Shown here in pieces: positions 1-7,382 of a stretch of 64,000 nt of DNA. Source of the stretch: Lachnospiraceae bacterium (lineage in GTDB: Bacteria; Bacillota; Clostridia; Lachnospirales; Lachnospiraceae). A model generated the notes under the pieces. It was not told the origin of the DNA. It saw only the letters and a program-made list of their open reading frames with translations, and searched no databases. How positions within the stretch are numbered: the stretch's first letter is position 1; each line of letters opens with the position of its first letter. The DNA lies in NCBI GenBank assembly GCA_910575005.1, contig CAJTCL010000012.1, forward strand, positions 1-64,000, written 5' to 3'. A program made the translations under genes and the position numbers.

Positions 1-1
1 A

Positions 2-154
2 GGAACTATTTTTTGCCACTTTGGTGAAAAAGAGCAAAAGTATGATAAAATCATCGGTTCTTATGAAAGTCTTGAAATGCCTTGTCCAGCAAAATGCCTA
101 TCATTTATAAAAGTTGTAAATTGGTGTTTTATATATATACATACCTTTTTATAA
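2..154 (+). CDS. Partial 3' end of an unidentified gene
   Basis: An open frame enters from the left edge and stops at 154, giving about 50 residues (starting GTIFCHFGEKEQKYDKIIGS). The first 40 or so residues have normal protein-like composition. The last 10 are hydrophobic and encoded by AT-rich DNA, so the original stop may have been lost. I do not recognise the family. It lies beside small mobilisation-type genes, so it may belong to the same mobile element. Confidence 0.3.
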   Translation, partial: GTIFCHFGEKEQKYDKIIGSYESLEMPCPAKCLSFIKVVNWCFIYIHTFL

Positions 155-178
155 AATTTCTAAAATATATTAAAAAAA

Positions 179-308
179 CTACCCTTTACCCTAAACCCAG
201 GAAATTCAAGGCTTTGCTTGGGGCAATTTTGAAAATTAAAACTGTCCTTTATTCCATACAGGGAAACTTCTCTGTGACATGGGGTAATCGTCTGTCTTGG
301 TAGGGTAG
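179..308. other. Possible oriT/operator region with inverted repeat
   Basis: CTACCCTTTACC at 179-190 is mirrored by GGTAGGGTAG at 299-308, around an AT-rich then GC-richer spacer. It lies directly next to the ribbon-helix-helix gene. This layout resembles a transfer origin or the operator of an accessory mobilisation protein. No relaxase is present in the window, so this is only a suggestion. Confidence 0.2.
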
Positions 309-317
309 CCATTACTC

Positions 318-482
318 CTATTTGTTTACAGTTTCTTGATAGATCAAATCAATTCCTTTCCTTACAATGTCGGTTTTTGACATATTCATTCGTTCCATGC
401 AATATTTCAATTTTTCCATATCACCATCAGATAAGCGAAAACTTTCTCTGTTGTTTTTTGGGGTTTTTGTCGGTCTACCCAT
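318..482 (-). CDS. Small ribbon-helix-helix (CopG-like) DNA-binding protein, 54 aa
   Basis: Starts MGRPTKTPKNNRESFRLSDG and continues with a helix pair typical of ribbon-helix-helix proteins: a basic beta strand (ESFRLS), then DMEKLKYCMERMNMSKTDIV. Such proteins bind operators or transfer origins as dimers. In mobile elements of Firmicutes they often sit next to oriT as MobC-like accessory factors or act as copy-number regulators. It is too short for the usual ORF cut-off, but composition and domain fit make it credible. The downstream segment (155-317) contains an inverted repeat that could be its target. The role is inferred. Confidence 0.65.
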   Translation of the reverse strand: MGRPTKTPKNNRESFRLSDGDMEKLKYCMERMNMSKTDIVRKGIDLIYQETVNK

Positions 483-540
483 TTTTTTCTTTTCTACTTT
501 ACATCACTTCCTGTCAATGGTAAGATGTTTTTAGGAGATT

Positions 541-561
541 GGGCGGTGGCAAGCCCGCCCT
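541..561. terminator. GC-rich hairpin between two small genes
   Basis: GGGCGG and CCGCCC pair around a short loop just after the stop of the 46-aa gene (minus strand). There is no strong U tract on the minus side, so it may be a weak terminator or an RNA-stability structure. Confidence 0.35.
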
Positions 562-573
562 TTCTGCTATTCC

Positions 574-714
574 TTAGTCTTCTAAATCCTGCTGAATTTC
601 TTCAAGCATTATATCAAGTTTCTTGTCTCTTTCTTTTGCGTCCTTTTCGCTTTTTAATTCCTCCAAATCTCTCTTGAATCTTCTAAGCCAACCTTTCCAT
701 TGTTTATCTGTCAT
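574..714 (-). CDS. Small charged coiled-coil protein, 46 aa
   Basis: Begins MTDKQWKGWLRRFKRDLEEL and is almost entirely charged and helical. The start is set by a GGAGGT Shine-Dalgarno 7 nt upstream. A near-identical initiation context (GGAGGTAATGGAA then ATG) precedes the 54-aa gene at 5883, on the far side of the element remnant, which suggests a common mobile-element origin. I know no function. It lies upstream of the ribbon-helix-helix gene on the same strand and may be co-transcribed with it. Confidence 0.55.
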   Translation of the reverse strand: MTDKQWKGWLRRFKRDLEELKSEKDAKERDKKLDIMLEEIQQDLED

Positions 715-892
715 GTTCCATACCTCCATATGGTCTATTCTCCTTTCCGTTAAGGTCTTGCCATTCCTTAATTGTAATTAAATTATAACTTATGTCATGA
801 CACAAGAAAAGAGGTAAAAAGAAATTCTTCAATCCTGTCATGCTGTCAAATATACAATTTCAGCAAATTGCCTGATCTGTTCTTTGTCGTCC

Positions 893-1261
893 TTATTGAC
901 CTAAATCCATTCCAAAAAAGGTAAAAGGGGGTGTCGCACTAAGATTTTCATCTCCCCACTGTTTCATATGCTCAAAGACAGGAATGAAGCTTTTCCCCAA
1001 GTCAGTAAGGTTATATTCCACATGGGGAGGGACTTCTTTGTAATCATGACGGGTAATAAATCCGTCTGCTTCCAATTCCCTAAGCTGTTTTGTCAGACTC
1101 GATTCCGTAATATCGCCAATATGCCTGCGAAGCTCTCCGAAGCGGTGTATATCCCGAAAGGCGATGTAATAAATGATTTCAATTTTCCATTTACCGCCTA
1201 AAATTTTTTGTATGGTAGAAACTGTTTTGCAGCGTTCAATAGCCAATGTACTTTTTTTCAT
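893..1261 (-). CDS. HxlR-family winged-helix transcriptional regulator
   Basis: 122 residues if translation starts at MKKSTLAIERCK, which has AAAGG about 10 nt upstream; an upstream in-frame ATG would add 17 unlikely residues. The HxlR signature is clear: the N-terminal cysteine region, ILGGKWKIEIIYYI, RFGELRRHIGDITESSLTKQ as the recognition helix and wing, and LTDLGKSF near the end. HxlR proteins are dimeric repressors or activators of divergently transcribed redox or aldehyde-response genes. The divergent target here is a truncated radical SAM gene (1463). The 21-bp palindrome at 1331-1351 in the shared promoter is the natural binding site. Confidence 0.85.
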   Translation of the reverse strand: MKKSTLAIERCKTVSTIQKILGGKWKIEIIYYIAFRDIHRFGELRRHIGDITESSLTKQLRELEADGFITRHDYKEVPPHVEYNLTDLGKSFIPVFEHMKQWGDENLSATPPFTFFGMDLGQ

Positions 1262-1330
1262 TCCTGTCATTCCTTTCTGGAACAGTATAACATACATTTC
1301 CTTATAAATCAAAGTACCTATTTTATATAT

Positions 1331-1351
1331 GTACTACAAAAAATATAGTAC
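1331..1351. promoter_or_regulatory. Palindromic operator candidate for the HxlR regulator
   Basis: GTACTA at 1331-1336 and TAGTAC at 1346-1351 form a perfect inverted repeat with a 9-bp AT spacer. It abuts the -35 element of the plus-strand promoter below. HxlR proteins bind this kind of short AT-spaced palindrome. Confidence 0.55.
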
Positions 1352-1379
1352 TTGTAAAATCATTGTATAAAAGTATAAT
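1352..1379 (+). promoter_or_regulatory. Promoter of the truncated radical SAM gene
   Basis: TTGTAA (1352-1357), 16-bp spacer, TATAAT (1374-1379). The operator palindrome lies directly upstream, so the regulator could occlude RNA polymerase. Confidence 0.5.
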
Positions 1380-1462
1380 TAGTATAAATTACAGAAAACA
1401 CCCTACAGGTATGCCATTAGGTGTAGAAAACTACGCTGGAATAAGGAAAGGAGGAAACAATC

Positions 1463-1573
1463 ATGCACTTTACAGGTAGAACTTGGCGACCACCATATGA
1501 AGCACATTCAGTCATCATACAAGCAATATGGCCTGATGCTTCTTTTTCTCTTCTCATCCTGCCCCCCACTTAA
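1463..1573 (+). pseudogene. 5' remnant of a radical SAM protein gene
   Basis: A strong AGGAGG precedes ATG at 1463. The first 20 residues (MHFTGRTWRPPYEAHSVIIQ) match the N-terminus of a radical SAM family whose members begin with an RPPYEA/SVIIQ motif, followed by the CxxxCxxC iron-sulfur motif. Here the match ends after about 21 residues at about position 1525. Unrelated sequence follows, with a stop at 1571-1573. The cysteine motif and the rest of the gene are absent from the window, so this is a broken 5' end, probably cut by insertion or deletion of the neighbouring element. Confidence 0.6.
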
Positions 1574-1731
1574 AAAAAACAGGCGAACAAATATTTTGAT
1601 ATATTCTGCTACATCCTCTCTTGTAATACTGTCAATCAGTGCATGACGAATCTGTTTATTCTTTGTCACTGTGCCGCTCTTCCATTCCTTGCTTTTGTGG
1701 TTGGTTTCACATTCAACACTCCCTTTGACAT
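1508..1731 (-). pseudogene. Decayed or partial reading frame of unknown origin
   Basis: An open minus-strand frame of about 74 codons runs between two stops. It includes the protein-like stretch KSKEWKSGTVTKNKQIRHAL followed by IDSITREDVAEYIKIFVRLF. There is no convincing start codon or Shine-Dalgarno. The 3' end overlaps the broken end of the radical SAM gene, which suggests it arrived with the foreign DNA. I do not recognise the family. Confidence 0.25.
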
Positions 1732-1870
1732 TTCACCAGTTACTCAATACATTTTCACGTAAAAATTAAGATCAACCCTGTTACAATAATAATTAACCGA
1801 ACAATTAACAATACCAATTTTAAAATTTCTTTTACCATATTGATTTTACAGATGGACTTTGGTATATTTT

Positions 1871-1954
1871 TTATTGGACGCTCTGAATAACCATTTTGAT
1901 TACTGCAATGAGCGTTCCAATTTCTAAAATGAGCTGGATAAGTGCCGTTATCAC
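1871..1954 (-). CDS. Candidate very small membrane peptide, 27 aa (toxin-like)
   Basis: A GTG-initiated frame encodes 27 mostly hydrophobic residues (core LIQLILEIGTLIAVIKMVIQ) with a short polar tail. A charged stretch lies upstream in the same frame, and a strong GGGAGGAGG sits before an ATG in a frame that stops after five codons, so a frameshift may have damaged a longer version. Single-helix peptides of this size occur as type I toxins and holin-like peptides. That role is a guess. A plus-strand promoter at 2083-2112 points away from it. Confidence 0.25.
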   Translation of the reverse strand: MITALIQLILEIGTLIAVIKMVIQSVQ

Positions 1955-2082
1955 TGTTTTCAGCTCTTTTATTTTTCCATCTGCATTTCCTCCTCCCAGA
2001 TTCGATAATATAATTATATCCTATTTCGGATTATTTTTTAATGATTTTTATAATACTTTTTTATTATTTTTATCCTTTTTAG

Positions 2083-2112
2083 ATTGATGAATAACCTTTT
2101 TTTACATTATAA
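2083..2112 (+). promoter_or_regulatory. Promoter-like sequence in a 750-bp region without clear genes
   Basis: TTGATG, 18-bp spacer, TATAAT. No convincing plus-strand gene follows. The segment from 1574 to 2326 otherwise holds only the decayed frame and the peptide listed above. It could drive a small RNA. Confidence 0.3.
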
Positions 2113-2326
2113 TAGTATCATCAAACAAAAGTGAGGTGCAAAATAGCTATCGTTTAGAAAGACAATGAACCTGATGCAGCATACTCTTTTTTGCCTAAAA
2201 ATCCATCCATTATACCAGAAATATAGCTTTTACTTATGTATACTCATCAAACCCATGTTTATATAATTCTATGTTTGATTAGCCATTTTTTACACCTCAT
2301 TCTTTCATTATCAAAGTTATGGGCAA

Positions 2327-2509
2327 CTAATTTTTTGGTATTCTTACTTCCAAATAAGCCTTCTTATATCGCCCATTTTCTCCTTTTTCTGCCTTATATG
2401 ACTGAATGATTGGATGGAGCAGCCTAAGTACCATATGGAGCTCCTGCTGTTTTTCATAGCTTACTCTTATTTTTATAGACATCCTGTCAAATATCACCTC
2501 TTTCTCCAT
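2327..2509 (-). CDS. Small element-encoded protein, 60 aa, unknown function
   Basis: Starts MEKEVIFDRMSIKIRVSYEK and lies only 4 bp behind the stop of the primase gene, so it is almost certainly co-transcribed and translationally coupled. The alternating beta strand and helix pattern is compatible with a small DNA-binding or regulatory fold, but I recognise no family. Small ORFs in this position are common in integrative elements that carry a P4/D5-type primase. Confidence 0.5.
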   Translation of the reverse strand: MEKEVIFDRMSIKIRVSYEKQQELHMVLRLLHPIIQSYKAEKGENGRYKKAYLEVRIPKN

Positions 2510-2513
2510 TCAA

Positions 2514-4619
2514 TTACATTCCATATTTCTCGCCTAAAATACCTTTGAAAAATATGTTTCCCCCTGACTTCTTTTCCTTATATCCTTTCAGCCGCAAACT
2601 CTTATAAAAATTATTTCGTTTTAAGCTCTGGCGCTCCACATCTTCACAATATCTTATATACTTGTTGTAGAGTTCCCGCCGCTCAATCCTTCCGTCTTCC
2701 TCTAAAACACATGCTTCCATAAGAAACGCCTGTACAGTATCACTGTCACATCGTAATTGTGTAACTGCTTTCTCAGAATCATCTGAAATCATAATAATGT
2801 TTTTCTCATACATTCTTTCAAGTGCCTGCACAGATAACCATAAAAAATAATCAATCTCCTGCAGCAGTTCATTTAATAAATTTGGATTCTTTTTCTTTGG
2901 CACTCTGTTCATATGAAGCACCAAAAGCCGCCGATAAAAACCATTCGTCTTCTCATTTTTCACTAACGGCAATTCATTTGTTGAGAAAATCATCTTTGCA
3001 TAAGAACGAAAAGAAATTGCGTCACGACCTTTTTGTTCTGCTCTCAGAGTATCTTCTCCTAAAACTTTTTTAATGATTGCTGTATCTTCCAATGCAGATA
3101 TTTCCAAATCTGCGCAGCTATTCAATAGCTTTCCCATAAGACCAAAACTTGCAAACCGCTGTTGTAAATCAGTCAAACTTATACTTGATAGATTGTGGCT
3201 TCCAACAGATGCTTCCATCAGTCTTATAAATGTGCTTTTGCCGCTGCCGCCCTCTCCAAGCATAACCAGAAATTTCTGCTGTCCCACATCCCTGGTGTGC
3301 GCATATCCCGAAAACTGCAGCAACATCTCCCTGCAATCTGGCTCTGGACAGATAAAGTTTAAAAATTCCTCTGTCCTCTCCCCCTTATGCAGCATCTCTG
3401 GATTGTACTCATGCGGTATCTGATTGACCGCTCTATATTTTGGACTATGCGGCAACAGACGTTTCTCTTTACAATCATACATGCCATTTTTAAAACATAT
3501 CCAATGTGCTGGATAACAATTTAATTCATCAAAAGATACCTCCAGAGATATATCACAAAGAAATCTATCATATATTCTTTTTAAAGTAGTACTTTTAATA
3601 AATTGTGGATATATCAGCTTACTAATCATTGTTTTCAATTTGGCGCCTCTTGTGTCCGCCTTAAAATAACCATTATCATAAATATAAACTGTACCACCAC
3701 ATACAAATAAGTTCTCTTTCTGCTTTATGTATTGAAAGATTGCTTCATCAAATACACCTGTTGTGCTGCCCTTGCTGTTTGCAAGATGAAACTGTGACAA
3801 ATCAGGTACATTCTCCATACTTTTTTCCGTAATAACTTCCTCTTGCTGCAAAAGATTTTCAAAATCTTCCTTGCTGTGCCCTGCTGCAAAATAATCCGAA
3901 ATGTCAGCCTTCGGAATATCTGGTACTGGAATAATGACTTTTACCTTTTTTGCTATCCCTTGCAGATCGCCTCGAATCGTATTTGCCACACGTTGGCCAG
4001 GTTCATCATTGTCAGCCAACACATACACTTCTGCCCCTTTGCACAATTGTGCCATATCTGGAACCCAATCATTTACACCACCATAGGAAAATGCTGTATA
4101 ACCCTGTTTTTCCAGCGTATCAACATCCTTTTCACCTTCCGGGATAAAAATAGGCTTTTCTTCTGTAATTGCCTTCTTTATGGCTTGTACATTTCCATAA
4201 ATGGCTTTCCATTCTTTTCTGCTCTGTCCCTGCAATCCATAGGTAAAACGCTCATTTTTCAGCTTCCCATATCGTATTATTTTTCCTTGTAAACGTACCT
4301 TTGTAAAAGCATAACTGCCATTCATAAAAACATAATGATACACCGCTTCAATCTTCTTTTTTTCTCGGTTCTCAATATAGAACCGCCAACTGCTATAAGG
4401 CTGATTTTCTTGATAAAATAAATCAGATTTTTTCAATCCAACTGCTGACAAAACATTTTCAATGCTGCATCCTGTATGACAATGCACAAGAATCGAATCA
4501 CGTCCTTTTGTAATAGTTAGAGAAGCCTGCTTATCCTCATGCGACGGACACTGGCATTGTGCCTTATTCTGATTGCGTTTTTTTACTTGAAAATAAGTCA
4601 GCATTTCTTCATAAGTCAC
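2514..4619 (-). CDS. Element-encoded primase-helicase (zinc finger, TOPRIM, D5/P4-type SF3 helicase)
   Basis: 701 residues. Residues 22-51 carry a CHC2-like zinc finger (CQCPSHEDKQASL ... HCHTGC). Residues about 155-215 form a TOPRIM domain (FIPEGEKDVDTLE, then VLADNDEPGQ). The C-terminal half is a superfamily 3 helicase of the D5/P4 type, with Walker A GEGGSGKST at 455-463 and the motif C region IFSTNELP at 544-551. These proteins prime and unwind DNA for replication of phage satellites and integrative mobilisable elements. Length and motif order match an intact protein. It lies downstream of an excisionase gene and a divergent XRE repressor, the usual element control module. No integrase or relaxase is visible, so the element is incomplete in this window. 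Confidence 0.88.
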   Translation of the reverse strand: MTYEEMLTYFQVKKRNQNKAQCQCPSHEDKQASLTITKGRDSILVHCHTGCSIENVLSAVGLKKSDLFYQENQPYSSWRFYIENREKKKIEAVYHYVFMNGSYAFTKVRLQGKIIRYGKLKNERFTYGLQGQSRKEWKAIYGNVQAIKKAITEEKPIFIPEGEKDVDTLEKQGYTAFSYGGVNDWVPDMAQLCKGAEVYVLADNDEPGQRVANTIRGDLQGIAKKVKVIIPVPDIPKADISDYFAAGHSKEDFENLLQQEEVITEKSMENVPDLSQFHLANSKGSTTGVFDEAIFQYIKQKENLFVCGGTVYIYDNGYFKADTRGAKLKTMISKLIYPQFIKSTTLKRIYDRFLCDISLEVSFDELNCYPAHWICFKNGMYDCKEKRLLPHSPKYRAVNQIPHEYNPEMLHKGERTEEFLNFICPEPDCREMLLQFSGYAHTRDVGQQKFLVMLGEGGSGKSTFIRLMEASVGSHNLSSISLTDLQQRFASFGLMGKLLNSCADLEISALEDTAIIKKVLGEDTLRAEQKGRDAISFRSYAKMIFSTNELPLVKNEKTNGFYRRLLVLHMNRVPKKKNPNLLNELLQEIDYFLWLSVQALERMYEKNIIMISDDSEKAVTQLRCDSDTVQAFLMEACVLEEDGRIERRELYNKYIRYCEDVERQSLKRNNFYKSLRLKGYKEKKSGGNIFFKGILGEKYGM

Positions 4620-4760
4620 TGTTTTTCCCCCATTCTAGCAATAGGTTTTCTCACATTTTCCATTTACAATCCTCCTTTAAAACAAAGTCAATATAACACT
4701 TTCGTTACTCTACATAGCTCTAAATTAATTGCTTTTCAGAAGTTTTTTACAATTTGTCAA

Positions 4761-4976
4761 TCACTTATTTCCTGACAAAGTATCCATGTATTTATCAACC
4801 TTTGAAACGTTGATCAGATAACTTTTACCAATGCGAACCACGGCTCCGGCATCCTCAGCAATTTTCCGCATGGTATTCTTGCCAACTCCATACCGCAGAC
4901 ACGCTGGCTCAATCTTAATGGTTTTTACAAGAGGATCTTCTCTTTTCATCATTTTTTTTACTTTTAATGCTTCCAT
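4761..4976 (-). CDS. Excisionase-like small DNA-binding protein, 71 aa
   Basis: The sequence includes RYGVGKNTMRKIAEDAGAVV and RIGKSYLINVSKVDKYMDTL, the winged-helix pattern of Tn916-Xis-like excisionases found in Clostridia. AAAGGG precedes the start. It sits between the primase and the divergent XRE regulator, the position expected for the excision/replication operon. In the family, Xis binds attachment-site DNA and directs the tyrosine recombinase toward excision. No recombinase is encoded here, so it may be stranded or act on a distant integrase. Confidence 0.75.
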   Translation of the reverse strand: MEALKVKKMMKREDPLVKTIKIEPACLRYGVGKNTMRKIAEDAGAVVRIGKSYLINVSKVDKYMDTLSGNK

Positions 4977-5014
4977 AAATTGTTTCCCTTTCTATGTTTT
5001 TATTGCGTATTATG

Positions 5015-5048
5015 TTTCTTTATGATAATATTATATCATTATAAGAAA
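5015..5048. promoter_or_regulatory. AT-rich dyad in the divergent xis/XRE promoter region
   Basis: TTTCTT at 5015-5020 and AAGAAA at 5043-5048 are the outer ends of a longer imperfect palindrome (TATGATAATA against TATATCATTATA). It sits between the divergent starts, as expected for the operator of the XRE repressor. Confidence 0.45.
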
Positions 5049-5121
5049 TAAGTTTCGATAATCAATATAGAAATGTTGTTTTAAAAATTATTTTAGTTAT
5101 AGAAACTTACTAGGAGGCCAA

Positions 5122-5739
5122 ATGACAATAAAAGAAACTTTTTTAAAAAATCTTTCTAAAATTAGAGGAAACACCCCAGATTATAAATTAGCAGACATTA
5201 TACAATGTTCCAAAGGAACCATTTCAAAATACTTAAATGCAGAACAATATCCTGACCTTTTACCGCCTTTTGATGGTATATATCGTATTTGCACTCACTT
5301 TAAAGTTTCGATTGACTGGCTTATGGGAATAGACAAAAAAATGGAAACATCAGAAACTATAAATATAAAAGAATTGTGTTCACTAATTTCAACCCTATTA
5401 GAAAGTGATAAATGTAAGTTTCAAAACATCACTTACAAAGAAGAATGTTGGGAACAATATGAAACTGATAACAACGGGTATTGTGAATATAGCTTTGCCC
5501 AACGCTTTAAATCAAATAAATATACTGCAGTCTTTTTTCCCGACTACAAAACATCTAAAACAGAAGATGATTTATTGGAATTTGAACAAATTGGAAATCT
5601 TGATCGTAAAAATTACCATATCAATAATTTTATTCAAAAAATGTTAAAGGCTAATAGCTTGTATAAAGAAAATGGAATTGATAAAGAGATGTATCATGAT
5701 TTGATAGAAAAATATATCAGCGACTTACCAGATGAATAA
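5122..5739 (+). CDS. XRE-family helix-turn-helix repressor, 205 aa
   Basis: The N-terminal 75 residues form a lambda-repressor-type HTH (YKLADIIQCSKGTISKYLNA, then ICTHFKVSIDWLMGID). The remaining 130 residues are a polar, lysine-rich domain of unknown type. AGGAGG stands 5 nt before ATG. It is divergent from the excisionase/primase operon and most likely keeps that operon silent. Codon use is more AT-rich than in the core genes downstream, which fits acquired DNA. There is no LexA-like protease motif, so induction would need an anti-repressor or another signal. Confidence 0.8.
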   Translation: MTIKETFLKNLSKIRGNTPDYKLADIIQCSKGTISKYLNAEQYPDLLPPFDGIYRICTHFKVSIDWLMGIDKKMETSETINIKELCSLISTLLESDKCKFQNITYKEECWEQYETDNNGYCEYSFAQRFKSNKYTAVFFPDYKTSKTEDDLLEFEQIGNLDRKNYHINNFIQKMLKANSLYKENGIDKEMYHDLIEKYISDLPDE

Positions 5740-5767
5740 AAAATAGGAAACCCAAATTAACATAAAC

Positions 5768-5796
5768 TTTACACTGTACATTCAATACGCTATAAT
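5768..5796 (+). promoter_or_regulatory. Near-consensus sigma-A promoter for the 54-aa gene
   Basis: TTTACA (5768-5773), 17-bp spacer, TATAAT (5791-5796). Transcription would start near 5803, leaving a leader of about 80 nt. Confidence 0.65.
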
Positions 5797-5882
5797 GATT
5801 ATTAGAGATAATGAAATAATAACAATAACTCATAGACAAACTACGAAATAAAAAGGCGGTGGAAAATATGGAGGTAATGGAA

Positions 5883-6047
5883 ATGACACTTGATGAACTA
5901 AAACAAATAACTATTGATTATTATGTAAATTTGCAGCGTATCAAAAAAGCTGACACAGGAAACAACCCAGAATTAGAATATCAATTGAGAGTTGTTAAAA
6001 ACAAATTAGCCTCTCTTGGTATTCCATCGGAAGAATTTGAAATGTAG
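5883..6047 (+). CDS. Small conserved-looking protein, 54 aa
   Basis: Begins MTLDELKQITIDYYVNLQRI and is helical with mixed charge. I chose ATG 5883 because GGAGG lies about 8 nt upstream; upstream in-frame GTG 5859 and ATG 5868 are alternatives with a weaker GGCGG. It has its own strong promoter and is followed by a bidirectional terminator. The function is unknown. The initiation region resembles that of the 46-aa gene at 574-714, suggesting both came with the same element family. Confidence 0.55.
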   Translation: MTLDELKQITIDYYVNLQRIKKADTGNNPELEYQLRVVKNKLASLGIPSEEFEM

Positions 6048-6070
6048 AAATGAAATAACTGCATAACCCG

Positions 6071-6119
6071 AAAAAAGTGTAAAACCAATGATAATTTTTC
6101 AATGGCTTTACACTTTTTT
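6071..6119. terminator. Bidirectional rho-independent terminator
   Basis: AAAAAAGTGTAAAACCA and TGGCTTTACACTTTTTT pair around an AT-rich loop. There is a U tract on both strands, so it can end the 54-aa gene and the ilvA operon. Confidence 0.8.
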
Positions 6120-6149
6120 GGATATGACTATAATGAACATTCACTTACA

Positions 6150-7361
6150 CTATAAATTTGTCCTCACCAGCTTAGGCTTATACCCCTTAGTCTCCAGCGA
6201 CTCCATAATCTGCTTCTTATGTTCTGTGCCAAAGGCTTCCATAGTAATCCGCAGCTCCACCGCTGCATTGCGGTTGGTGGTCACAAACTGGTTATGCTCC
6301 AGTTTAATGACATTGCCCTGCTCAGTGGCAATGGTATCTGCAACCTTGCTCAATTCTCCTGGCTTATCTGGCAAAAGCACTGACACCGTAAAGATACGGT
6401 CACGGAAAATCAATCCCTGCTGTACGACAGAGGACATAGTGATCACATCCATATTTCCACCGCTTAAAATCGAGACCACACGTTTCTTCTTGACATTCAA
6501 ATGACGCAATGCCGCCACTGTCAAGAGTCCCGAATTTTCTACGATCATCTTATGATTTTCCACCATATCCAGAAAAGCGACGATCAATTCGTCATCTTCT
6601 ACTGTAATGATATCATCCAAATTTTCTTTAATATAGGGAAATATCTGTTCCCCCGGCGTCTTGACTGCTGTACCATCGGCAATCGTACTCACCCCAGGAA
6701 GTGTAACAATCTCGCCGGCCTCAAAGGAAGCCTGCATACAGTTTGCACCAGCCGGCTCCACACCAATTACTTTAATCTTTGGGTTTAAGAGTTTTGCCAA
6801 AGTGGACACTCCGGTGGCTAAGCCGCCTCCGCCAATGGGAACCAAAATATATTCCACCAAGGGCAGCTCTTTAAAAATTTCCATCACAATTGTTCCCTGG
6901 CCGGTGGCAACGGCAAGATCATCAAAGGGATGAATAAACGTATAACCATGCTCGCTGGCCAGCTCATAAGCTTTATTGCAAGCTTCATCATATACATCAC
7001 CATACAGAATCACCTCTGCCCCATAACTCTTAGTGCGATTGACCTTAATTAATGGCGTTGTGGTAGGCATAACAATTGTTGCTTTTACTCCATAACATTT
7101 TGCAGCATAGGCCACTCCCTGGGCATGATTTCCTGCTGAGGCAGTAATCAACCCTTTTTCACGCTCTTCCTCTGTCAAGGTACTTATCTTATAGTAAGCG
7201 CCCCGCACTTTGTATGCTCCAGTAAACTGCATATTTTCCGGCTTTAAATATACTTTATTTTCAGTCTGCTCACTTAAGAAATCACTGTAAACTAACTTAG
7301 TTTCCAATGTCACTTCTTTTACTACTCTGCTTGCTTCTTCAAATTTATCTAATGTCAACAT
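6150..7361 (-). CDS. ilvA: Threonine ammonia-lyase (threonine dehydratase) with ACT domain
   Basis: 403 residues. This cytoplasmic PLP enzyme deaminates L-threonine to 2-oxobutanoate, the entry to isoleucine synthesis or to threonine catabolism. The PLP lysine is K51 in TGAYKVRGAYYK; SAGNHAQGVAYAA and the glycine loop PIGGGGLATG are present. Residues about 325-403 form a single ACT-like regulatory domain, typical of the 400-residue form found in Clostridia. It follows ftsY by 21 bp on the same strand and is probably read through from the smc-ftsY operon. The single ACT domain leaves open whether it is feedback-inhibited (biosynthetic) or catabolic. Confidence 0.93.
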   Translation of the reverse strand: MLTLDKFEEASRVVKEVTLETKLVYSDFLSEQTENKVYLKPENMQFTGAYKVRGAYYKISTLTEEEREKGLITASAGNHAQGVAYAAKCYGVKATIVMPTTTPLIKVNRTKSYGAEVILYGDVYDEACNKAYELASEHGYTFIHPFDDLAVATGQGTIVMEIFKELPLVEYILVPIGGGGLATGVSTLAKLLNPKIKVIGVEPAGANCMQASFEAGEIVTLPGVSTIADGTAVKTPGEQIFPYIKENLDDIITVEDDELIVAFLDMVENHKMIVENSGLLTVAALRHLNVKKKRVVSILSGGNMDVITMSSVVQQGLIFRDRIFTVSVLLPDKPGELSKVADTIATEQGNVIKLEHNQFVTTNRNAAVELRITMEAFGTEHKKQIMESLETKGYKPKLVRTNL

Positions 7362-7382
7362 TTCTTTTCTCCTGTTCTCTAT

